DNA of 64,000 nucleotides, taken from IMG/VR virus record IMGVR_UViG_3300014838_000017, positions 18,349 through 82,348 of that record. One strand, given 5' to 3'. A program made the position numbers and the translations under genes. Below the pieces are notes generated by a model. That model was not told the DNA's origin and ran no database searches. It saw nothing but the letters and a program-made list of their open reading frames with translations. Each line of letters begins with the position of its first letter. The first letter of the stretch is position 1. Shown one piece after another: positions 51,406 through 57,830 of the stretch. The stretch is from a virus.

Positions 51406-52176
51406 ATGGATGCAAAAGACCTTCAAAAAATGATTCGCCACACTCTCCTCGAAGAGGTAGAGAAGCGCAGCGGTGTAACCGATAAAGAGATTTACGAGCG
51501 TGTTCCCGAGGTTACGCACGGCGATGAGTATGAGGACATTGTTCCCCATAAGCAAGATGGACAGACCAAAGAGGAAATTCTTGATGCTATTTTGAAAGTC
51601 GCAAAGGCTGCTGATTCCACTGCTACGGTTGTGTGGGATGACCATGATGACATTTCCGTTTCTGCCCGTGATTTATTTCGTGTTCGCATCTCTCCACGTT
51701 GGGAAAACAGCTACAATATTGAAGCTATGATTCGCAACGAGGATCGTATTTACATTACTAATCAAACCATTGACCAAGTTGTTGAGTTCCTAAAAATAAA
51801 CCTTAAAAATGCGGAGACCCGCACCAGAAAAGCTTACGACAAGTCCATTAAAAATGGTGACATGAAGGCTGATAAAACGACTGCTCCCGACAAAGGGTTG
51901 CCTCAGACAAACAAGCCCAAGACACTTCCATTAACAAACGAAGCTCCTAAAACTGAAAAGAATAAAGATCGTAATTATACCGAGAAGCAAGTGAAAGATG
52001 AAAAAGACCTTCCCGAGAAGCCCATGCGTGAGGTAAAAGGTGGTAAACTTCAAATTGATTACAAGGCTAATAATCCTAAAACTTTGATGAAAGACAAGAC
52101 CAAATTTCCAGAAAATAAGCCCAATACAACATTGAGTATTAAGATTCCAAAGCAGGACACCAGTAAATTCAAATAA
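51406..52176 (+). CDS. Candidate packaged protein with CTS-like helix
   Basis: 256 aa. The leader MDAKDLQKMIRHTLLEEVEKR is amphipathic with an L-L-E|E cleavage-type site. Residues 60-135 look like a small alpha/beta domain (TKEEILDAILKVAKAADSTATVVWDDHDDISVSARDLFRVRISPRWENSYNIEAMI). The last 120 residues are a Lys/Pro-rich disordered tail. Late promoter and strong terminator define a monocistronic late unit. Function unknown; virion cargo suspected. Confidence 0.65.
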   Translation: MDAKDLQKMIRHTLLEEVEKRSGVTDKEIYERVPEVTHGDEYEDIVPHKQDGQTKEEILDAILKVAKAADSTATVVWDDHDDISVSARDLFRVRISPRWENSYNIEAMIRNEDRIYITNQTIDQVVEFLKINLKNAETRTRKAYDKSIKNGDMKADKTTAPDKGLPQTNKPKTLPLTNEAPKTEKNKDRNYTEKQVKDEKDLPEKPMREVKGGKLQIDYKANNPKTLMKDKTKFPENKPNTTLSIKIPKQDTSKFK

Positions 52177-52190
52177 TACATTACATCTTT

Positions 52191-52218
52191 AAAGCGACCC
52201 ATTTTGGGTCGCTTTTTT
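52191..52218 (+). terminator. Rho-independent terminator
   Basis: AAAGCGACCCA/TGGGTCGCTTT stem with short loop and T run. It separates a late unit from the next early-type promoter, whose -35 starts 2 nt later. Confidence 0.9.
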
Positions 52219-52219
52219 A

Positions 52220-52248
52220 TTGACACTGTTGGCAGGGTATGATACGAT
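52220..52248 (+). promoter_or_regulatory. Sigma70 extended -10 promoter of AAA+/VWA operon
   Basis: TTGACA, exactly 17 nt, TACGAT with TGA before the -10. The predicted start (7 nt after the -10) is base 52255, the A of the ATG: a leaderless mRNA. Confidence 0.75.
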
Positions 52249-52254
52249 TAGGGC

Positions 52255-53187
52255 ATGAAAGATTCAGAAGTAGATGACATCTTGCGGACTTGTATCTCTC
52301 TCAAGCCAAAAGAATTAATAATTTCGGACCTGAAGTGGAAATATCTTGTTCGCTCCATTATTCGGGGCAAGAATATCATGATTGTAGGTCCAAGTGGGTG
52401 TGCTAAAACGATGGCCGCTCGATGCGTTGCGAGTGCGCTTAAGAGAGAGTTTTTCAAAATAAACATCGGCAGCACACAAGATGCGAGGGCAACCCTCATT
52501 GGTAACACCACATATAAAAAGGAAATTGGAACGGTTTTTCATAAATCGGCGTTCGTTAACGCCATAACTACTCCAAATGCTATTATTCTACTTGACGAAT
52601 TCACTCGTGGAACTCATGATGCCCATAATATACTTATGCCTACGGTTGACCCGACTCAACGATGTATTCGGTTGGATGAGGACGACAATAGTCCTATTGT
52701 TAATGTAGCAGATGGGGTGTGTTTTATAGCAACTTGTAACGTAGGAAATGAATATACCGCTACGAAGGTTCTCGATAAAGCAATGGCACGCCGGTTCCCC
52801 ATTAAGCTTGAAATGGCTCCATTGACAGGTGCCGAACTCAAATATTTATTCGGTATTCTTTTCAAATTTCGAATGGACGATGAAATTGCATTGATGAATA
52901 CACTTGCATCCATTTATGATGATTTAGTAGCCCAAAGTGCAATGGAAGACAATAAGATTTCAACGTTTGTATCAGTTGCATCAATGGTTGAAATGGCCGA
53001 ATTGGTTTTGGACGGATTTAAGCTCGAAGAAATTGCTGAAGCAGCTATTTATCCTGAGTATGCTGATGATGGTGGTGCGGACAGTGAACGAGTATTCGTT
53101 CGTTCGCTGTTACAAAAATATATTCCTTCCAATGCTAAATCTCCAATAAACGACCCGTTGGCAGGTAAACGTAAAGAATCATTTTGA
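52255..53187 (+). CDS. MoxR-type AAA+ ATPase (CobS/CbbQ-like)
   Basis: 310 aa. Walker A GPSGCAKT (45-52), Walker B AIILLDEF (109-116), sensor 1 FIATCNVGNEY and arginine-finger region MARRFPIKLEM fit the MoxR/CbbQ/CobS branch, which acts with VWA-domain partners to remodel proteins or insert metals. It leads a three-gene operon with such a partner at 53465. In CobS/CobT the pair inserts cobalt in B12 synthesis, which is suggestive beside a B12-dependent RNR, but no other corrin gene is present, so a general MoxR-VWA chaperone is as likely. Confidence 0.85.
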   Translation: MKDSEVDDILRTCISLKPKELIISDLKWKYLVRSIIRGKNIMIVGPSGCAKTMAARCVASALKREFFKINIGSTQDARATLIGNTTYKKEIGTVFHKSAFVNAITTPNAIILLDEFTRGTHDAHNILMPTVDPTQRCIRLDEDDNSPIVNVADGVCFIATCNVGNEYTATKVLDKAMARRFPIKLEMAPLTGAELKYLFGILFKFRMDDEIALMNTLASIYDDLVAQSAMEDNKISTFVSVASMVEMAELVLDGFKLEEIAEAAIYPEYADDGGADSERVFVRSLLQKYIPSNAKSPINDPLAGKRKESF

Positions 53188-53188
53188 T

Positions 53189-53452
53189 ATGAATATTGAC
53201 TATGATATTTCCGATGAGGAGTTAAAGCTTGTTATACATGAGGTTACCGATAAACTCACGGACATCAATGATAGTAATGCTTGGGTTTATACCATTGTAT
53301 TCCCCGATGATGCCCTGAAGCAGTTTATTATAACCACCATTTATATGGCAGGAATGAGTGATAACGCATGGTCAGACAATCTTCCTGAAACTCAGTTTAG
53401 ACGGAGAATTCTACGCAATTTTTTTGGAATTGATAGGCGTATCCATCATTGA
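53189..53452 (+). CDS. Small protein between AAA+ and VWA genes
   Basis: 87 aa, starting 1 nt after the ATPase stop. ISDEELKLVIHEVTDKLTDINDSNAWVYTIVFPDDALKQFIITTIYMAGMSD is mostly helical; no known family. Its position between two partners suggests an adaptor or substrate of the complex. Confidence 0.65.
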   Translation: MNIDYDISDEELKLVIHEVTDKLTDINDSNAWVYTIVFPDDALKQFIITTIYMAGMSDNAWSDNLPETQFRRRILRNFFGIDRRIHH

Positions 53453-53464
53453 CCCCGACGTTGA

Positions 53465-55687
53465 ATGAACTTAGGCAAGAAAGTTTCCCCATCCGAAGTT
53501 GACTTCTGGTTGGATACCGGAAAGTACTCTAGCTTCATTGAAGAGGGTCTCGACCCATCGAAGGGTCTTGTCTTTAACGTTGATATGATACGTCTGTCAT
53601 CAATTCGGTCTGCCGTATCTAACTTCGTTCGTATTCTTACTAGGAAAGCAATTCCGGTTTATTTCTGTGATGCTCCTACTAGTTTCAACCTTGACGGACG
53701 ACAGATTTATATTTCATCAAAAATAACCACTAAGCGGGAGTTTGATGTAACAGTAGGATTAGCTCTCCATGAAGCGGGTCATACTTTACTCACAGATTTT
53801 GATGTCATTAAGCACGCATATCAAAATGTCCCCCGAAGCATTTATAAGTTATCTGATGCCAAGAATATTCGTCGGGCATCTATGGAGAAGTTCATACATG
53901 GAATGTGGAATGTGATTGAAGATAGATATATTGATACCTACGTCTTTAATGAGGCTCCCGGTTATCGTGGATACTATGCAGCTTTATATGAGGAGTTGTG
54001 GAATTCTCCGGAGATAGATTTATTACTTCAAAGTGATGAATGTAAGTATCCTAGTCTAAAATCCTATGATTTCCGCATTACAAATTTCACGAATGAGAAT
54101 ACAGACTTAATGGCATTGCCTCGGCTCGATGATATTGCCCGGCTTATTGATATAAGTCATATAGATCGTCTTACGACTACTCGTAAGCGTATAGAGACTG
54201 CATTCAAAGTGACTGAGATCGTATTGGAATGCATAGATAAGCAAGAGAAGCTTGAGGCAAATGGCGGAGGTAAAAGTCAAAAAAAGAAGAGTGGGCTTGC
54301 CGATCCCCGAGACTTTTTCGATTTCGGTGATGGTGATTCCGAGTCAGACGATGGGGGAGAAAAGTCATCTGACGATAAGGGTAAGAAGGATGGATATGGT
54401 TCCGATGAAGAAACAAAGGACGTTGGAACCGAGATGGTCAAAGAAATCTCGGATGTCATATCTGGAAGGAATCCCCATCCCGAAAAACTTAAAGAAAATG
54501 AAAAGGCAGTAAGACAGATAAATGATGCGTCTCCGACTGACCAATCATCTAAAGAGTTGGATGCTATCATGGATAGCCAGCGGAAATTTTTGATCGGAGA
54601 AATTGATAAGGAAATAGTGACTGCCGATCAAAAAGCTTTGTTAGACTTAATTGAAAAGCACGGGATTGTTATTGTTCAGGTGGAAGTGCCTATGTTGGTT
54701 GCGGGTAATGACACCTGTTTCAAGGTGGATTGCATATTGGTTCATAAAATGAGCAAGGAACTTGTCCTGTCGGGTCAGGAGATGTTTCCGCTGTCGGGAG
54801 CCATGAAGATGGGGCAAGCTACCCCTACGCCTCCTAAAGAGGTTGGCGATGCCGTTAAAAAGGGAATATCCCTCGGTAGTAAACTAGGTCGTAAATTGCA
54901 AATTCGGTCGGAAGACCATCCCATTACGGTAATTCGAAAGAAAACAGGTAAAATCAATCGCCGAATTCTTCACGAAGCATCGTTTGATTCTGAGGAACTA
55001 TTCAAAAAGATTGAAATTGAACGGCAACCCGATGCAAATCTACATATTACTGTAGATGCGAGTGGTTCTATGACTGGAGATAAGTGGTATCGCACGATGA
55101 CTGCGGTAGTGGCTATTTGTAAAGCGGCAAGTATGGTGAATAACATCCATGTGACAGTATCGTTTAGAACAACTCAATCATCGAATGGTAAGATGCTTCC
55201 TTATGTGGTTTTGGCATATGATTCCAAGATTGATAAGTTTAATAAAATTAGGACTTTATTTCCTTATTTGGTTCCGTGTGGTTGCACTCCCGAGGGATTG
55301 GCGTTTGGGGCTACTATGAGTTTGTTTGAAGGCATTACGCCTGATGAAGAGGAGCGTTATTTTTTGAATCTTTCCGATGGTGAACCTTATTTCACTTGCA
55401 CATCCGGTAATGGAATGGCACTTGGGTATCATGGAGATACGGGAGCAACCCACACTAAGAATCAAGTGGATAAAATACGTCGGCTCGGGGTGAACATACT
55501 AAGTTATTTTATTGAGAGTGAGTATAAGGTTGAATCCCTACCTATAAAAAATACTGTTTCCATTGATACACCACAAAGAATTCAATTTCGTAAGATGTAC
55601 GGGCCTTCCTCCAAGTTTATTGACGTTAATAGCATTGTGGAATTGGCTAAGACCATTAATGCACTTTTTATACCTACGCATCAATAA
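53465..55687 (+). CDS. VWA-domain protein with HEAGH metallopeptidase motif
   Basis: 740 aa. HEAGH at 102-106 (GLALHEAGHTLLTDFD) is an HExxH zinc-site motif of the DUF2201-type putative metallopeptidases that occur with VWA domains. Residues 255-330 are an acidic Ser/Asp/Lys linker, like that of CobT. The VWA domain has the MIDAS DASGS (531-535), a conserved Thr loop (CGCTPEGLAFG) and SDGEPYF. Partner of the MoxR-type ATPase in the same operon. Likely a metal-dependent remodelling or protease complex; the target is unknown. Confidence 0.8.
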   Translation: MNLGKKVSPSEVDFWLDTGKYSSFIEEGLDPSKGLVFNVDMIRLSSIRSAVSNFVRILTRKAIPVYFCDAPTSFNLDGRQIYISSKITTKREFDVTVGLALHEAGHTLLTDFDVIKHAYQNVPRSIYKLSDAKNIRRASMEKFIHGMWNVIEDRYIDTYVFNEAPGYRGYYAALYEELWNSPEIDLLLQSDECKYPSLKSYDFRITNFTNENTDLMALPRLDDIARLIDISHIDRLTTTRKRIETAFKVTEIVLECIDKQEKLEANGGGKSQKKKSGLADPRDFFDFGDGDSESDDGGEKSSDDKGKKDGYGSDEETKDVGTEMVKEISDVISGRNPHPEKLKENEKAVRQINDASPTDQSSKELDAIMDSQRKFLIGEIDKEIVTADQKALLDLIEKHGIVIVQVEVPMLVAGNDTCFKVDCILVHKMSKELVLSGQEMFPLSGAMKMGQATPTPPKEVGDAVKKGISLGSKLGRKLQIRSEDHPITVIRKKTGKINRRILHEASFDSEELFKKIEIERQPDANLHITVDASGSMTGDKWYRTMTAVVAICKAASMVNNIHVTVSFRTTQSSNGKMLPYVVLAYDSKIDKFNKIRTLFPYLVPCGCTPEGLAFGATMSLFEGITPDEEERYFLNLSDGEPYFTCTSGNGMALGYHGDTGATHTKNQVDKIRRLGVNILSYFIESEYKVESLPIKNTVSIDTPQRIQFRKMYGPSSKFIDVNSIVELAKTINALFIPTHQ

Positions 55688-55693
55688 AAACGC

Positions 55694-55722
55694 TTGACAT
55701 ATTATATCCAATCTGATAAGAT
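55694..55722 (+). promoter_or_regulatory. Sigma70 extended -10 promoter
   Basis: TTGACA, exactly 17 nt, TAAGAT with TGA before the -10. It begins 7 nt after the VWA stop and drives the winged-helix gene with a leader of about 45 nt. Confidence 0.75.
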
Positions 55723-55731
55723 GGATAGCGT

Positions 55732-55754
55732 TATACCGATAAGGTATATATACC
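55732..55754 (+). promoter_or_regulatory. Overlapping palindromes at the transcription start
   Basis: TATACC-GATAA-GGTATA (55732-55748) overlaps the perfect palindrome GGTATATATACC (55743-55754), just after the predicted start (~55729). Candidate operator for autorepression by the DNA-binding protein encoded next. Confidence 0.5.
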
Positions 55755-55773
55755 CGAAAACTCTAGTTAACCT

Positions 55774-56145
55774 ATGAAACAAAAGAAAAACAAGACAAAT
55801 CAAGTTGTAACATGGCCATCGGCTACTCTATGGTCAATTAAAGAACTCCATCGCCTCAATCCCAAGTTCGTTGAGATTACGCTGAGGGTGCGATTGGCTA
55901 AGGCAGTTGAATCGGCGCAGGTTGCCGAAATCGGGTGTATCCCCGGTGAAAAGGGTCGTCCTCAGAAAGTATTCTCGATGATGCCGGTGACTCAACTCAC
56001 CTTGGATCGTGCAAGATCGGAACAAATCAATCTCGTTGATAACGCCGATAAAATGGTTCAAGTTATTGCGATAAGCAATCAACCAATGGCTCCCAAAGTA
56101 AATCCGGTTGCTCCCTCTGCACCTATTACATCCGTACTTCGATAA
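55774..56145 (+). CDS. Winged-helix-like DNA-binding protein
   Basis: 123 aa. Residues 14-70 (TWPSATLWSIKELHRLNPKFVEITLRVRLAKAVESAQVAEIGCIPGEKGRPQKVFSM) suggest a winged helix with a GRPQKVF wing. The C-terminal 50 residues are Pro/Ala-rich. The strong promoter and the palindromes over its start point to a self-controlled regulator. Target genes are unknown. Confidence 0.6.
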   Translation: MKQKKNKTNQVVTWPSATLWSIKELHRLNPKFVEITLRVRLAKAVESAQVAEIGCIPGEKGRPQKVFSMMPVTQLTLDRARSEQINLVDNADKMVQVIAISNQPMAPKVNPVAPSAPITSVLR

Positions 56146-56170
56146 TTGTCCACCCAATGCCGTATATCAT

Positions 56171-56371
56171 ATGAAACCTTCAAAAAATAAAAAGACCGTC
56201 TTAAAAAAGTTACGCCCGTCGGTTTATTTGATATACGGCATTTTCGATTTCAAAAATGAAAAGCTTATCTATGTAAGTCTTGACCAAGAAGAAGTAGAAC
56301 TCAAGTTTGAGTTGGAAGACTACAGTGATGAGGATTACGACATCATTACCGTTAAGATAATGGTGAAGTGA
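56171..56371 (+). CDS. Small acidic hypothetical protein
   Basis: 66 aa from MKPSKNKKTV; an in-frame ATG at 56108 overlaps the preceding gene and is not preferred. SVYLIYGIFDFKNEKLIYVSLDQEEVELKFELEDYSDEDYDIITVKI is a beta-rich small domain. Its stop directly abuts the stop of the convergent gene. Function unknown. Confidence 0.6.
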   Translation: MKPSKNKKTVLKKLRPSVYLIYGIFDFKNEKLIYVSLDQEEVELKFELEDYSDEDYDIITVKIMVK

Positions 56372-56677
56372 TTAGTAGCGGATAAGGTATTTACCAATGC
56401 TTTCGATAGGTCCATTGTAAGTTTGGATTTTTCTAAAGCCATTGGTGTAATCCATGATGTAGGAGTAAATTCTAACGGTTGTGGTTGCGGGAACATTCAT
56501 TTCGGTGTCGATCTTCTTGAGGTATCCAATACAGACGGATTTATTTCCCCAAATTATTGGCACATTCAAATCCTTATCGAATAGAACAAGGGTGTTAAGG
56601 TCCATATAAAATAAGTGAAACGTTTTACCGTTAATCTTCTCCCGCTTCTCTGGATTTATGACGTTTTGAGGTAGCAT
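56372..56677 (-). CDS. Small hypothetical protein, minus strand
   Basis: 101 aa. TFHLFYMDLNTLVLFDKDLNVPIIWGNKSVCIGYLKKIDTEMNVPATTTVRIYS is beta-rich with no recognised family. The TATTTATA box on its own strand just before the ATG supports it as a real late gene and shows that the box is oriented with the gene. Confidence 0.65.
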   Translation of the reverse strand: MLPQNVINPEKREKINGKTFHLFYMDLNTLVLFDKDLNVPIIWGNKSVCIGYLKKIDTEMNVPATTTVRIYSYIMDYTNGFRKIQTYNGPIESIGKYLIRY

Positions 56678-56680
56678 AAC

Positions 56681-56688
56681 TATAAATA
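56681..56688 (-). promoter_or_regulatory. Candidate late promoter, minus strand (TATTTATA)
   Basis: Exact box on the minus strand, 3 nt before the ATG of the gene at 56677. Confidence 0.5.
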
Positions 56689-56798
56689 GTGATTAAAATA
56701 AGTTGCGTGATAGTTATTGGCTTGATAGAATACTTGATAATATGAGTGGGGGATTTGAAAAAGTATATCCTCTAACAAGACATAAAATAATAGTGAGT

Positions 56799-56936
56799 AT
56801 GGGAAAAACATACAGGAAAGACAAAACATTCCGTCCAAAAGGACGTGACAAGACCTTTGGTAAAGACCCTCAACCTTGGAAAAGACCTGAGCGTCCAAAA
56901 GATTCGGACAAACAACCATCAAAATTTGACCCATGA
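56799..56936 (+). CDS. Small basic protein
   Basis: 45 aa from MGKTYRKDKTFRPKGRDKTFG; in-frame starts at 56742 (ATG) and 56703 (TTG) would lengthen it, but the MGKTYR start resembles small basic proteins of T4 relatives. Lys/Arg/Asp-rich, probably disordered and nucleic-acid binding. Overlaps the next gene by 4 nt (ATGA). Confidence 0.5.
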   Translation: MGKTYRKDKTFRPKGRDKTFGKDPQPWKRPERPKDSDKQPSKFDP

Positions 56937-57178
56937 TTACATCTATTCTCCTTACCGTATTGATTATCGTCGTAGTAGTGCTTGGATGGTTAGTATTTGC
57001 ACTCCATATCAAGTTACAGAAAATGGACAAGACCCAAGCGATTATGCTTGGTTGGTTTGACGGCATTCAAAAGAACGAAGAGACGTTGCAAGATGACATA
57101 AAGAAAATATTCTATGAGTTCAAAACCATCGGCAAAGAAATCGGCAAAAAGCCCCGAGTCTCTCCTCCCAAAGCGTAA
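56933..57178 (+). CDS. Small membrane protein
   Basis: 81 aa. An N-terminal transmembrane helix (ITSILLTVLIIVVVVLGWLVFAL) is followed by an amphipathic coiled region (DGIQKNEETLQDDIKKIFYEFKTIGKEI). Overlaps the clamp-loader gene by 65 nt in another frame. A membrane-anchored replication or lysis accessory is possible; not recognised. Confidence 0.6.
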   Translation: MITSILLTVLIIVVVVLGWLVFALHIKLQKMDKTQAIMLGWFDGIQKNEETLQDDIKKIFYEFKTIGKEIGKKPRVSPPKA

Positions 57179-57629
57179 GAGTCTGTTCGATCATATCAAA
57201 GCAATTCGGCAGATAAAAGACCCGAATTACTATACGAACTTATCGGAAGATGATCGGAAGAGTTTTAGTCATTTCATGATTCTTCGTGCTCTTTCGATGG
57301 ATGCTACCATCGTGGAGGAAATGGCACAGTTGTATCAACTATTTGATAAGATTCCATCCCCACAGTTTTATCAATTGCTCATTGCGGTTGTTCCAAAAGA
57401 TTTTCGATTCTATCCTTGGATCAAGTCCAAGAAAATGACTCATAAGAAAGAATTGCTTGCATTAGTTTCCAAGCGATTTCAGGTTTCCAAATTTGAAGCA
57501 AATGAATATGTCAATTTATTGCTTCGGAGTGAGGATGGTCAAGCGGAGTTAGTAAACATATGCCGAGCGTTCGGAAATAGTGAAGCGGAAATAGAAGCAT
57601 TGTTTAACCCTAAAAAGGATGAAGAATGA
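57114..57629 (+). CDS. Clamp loader small subunit (gp62-like)
   Basis: 171 aa. FMILRALSMDATIVEEMAQLYQLFDKIPSPQFYQLLIAVVPKDFRFYPWIKSKK...LLALVSKRFQVSKFEANEYVNLLL aligns by eye with T4 gp62 (YSKFMVENALS... FNYLMAAVPRGKRYGKWAK... LLAKRYQV), in the same order and similar length (T4 187 aa). gp62 with gp44 loads the gp45 clamp, implying that the family A polymerase here works with a sliding clamp. gp44 and gp45 must lie outside the window. Confidence 0.7.
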   Translation: MSSKPSAKKSAKSPESLLPKRKSLFDHIKAIRQIKDPNYYTNLSEDDRKSFSHFMILRALSMDATIVEEMAQLYQLFDKIPSPQFYQLLIAVVPKDFRFYPWIKSKKMTHKKELLALVSKRFQVSKFEANEYVNLLLRSEDGQAELVNICRAFGNSEAEIEALFNPKKDEE

Positions 57630-57630
57630 T

Positions 57631-57651
57631 ATTTCAGTGTTTTATTCAGTA
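57631..57651 (+). promoter_or_regulatory. Shared HEG 5' element, copy 3
   Basis: TTCAGT-GTTTTA-TTCAGT, 38 nt before the MGR ORF. Slightly shorter spacer than copies 1 and 2. Confidence 0.45.
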
Positions 57652-57657
57652 GTATAA

Positions 57658-57665
57658 TACTTATA
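57658..57665 (+). promoter_or_regulatory. Candidate late promoter (TACTTATA)
   Basis: Late-box variant 3 nt before the MGR ORF start at 57669; overlaps a TATAAT (57653-57658). Confidence 0.4.
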
Positions 57666-57668
57666 GAT

Positions 57669-57830
57669 ATGGGAAGATACAAGAAGTATATGACCGAGAA
57701 AGACCGCCAACAAGCCAAACAAAGGTGGAACCATGAGTATTATATCAGAAACAAAGAACGAGTTGATGCTGCCGCTAAAAAACGATACCACAAAAAATTG
57801 TCCAAAATGCGGAACGCTTCTACATTATAG
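57669..57830 (+). CDS. MGR leader ORF of HEG cassette 3 (53 aa)
   Basis: MGRYKKYMTEKDRQQAKQRW...EYYIRNKERVDAAAKKRYHKKLSKMR: the same basic 'YY-x-x-N-K-x-R' helical module as in Endo VII-type N-termini, more diverged than copies 1 and 2. The nuclease frame is again +1. The A6 run and ATTGTCC context are shared with copy 2. Confidence 0.5.
   Translation: MGRYKKYMTEKDRQQAKQRWNHEYYIRNKERVDAAAKKRYHKKLSKMRNASTL

Noticed and set aside
53340-53352. ATTTATATGG resembling a late promoter plus start
   Set aside because: It lies in the middle of the 87-aa coding sequence and no gene starts there.
56680-57066. 128-aa minus-strand ORF
   Set aside because: It covers two overlapped plus-strand genes and starts inside them; the TATTTATA box on that strand belongs to the gene at 56677.
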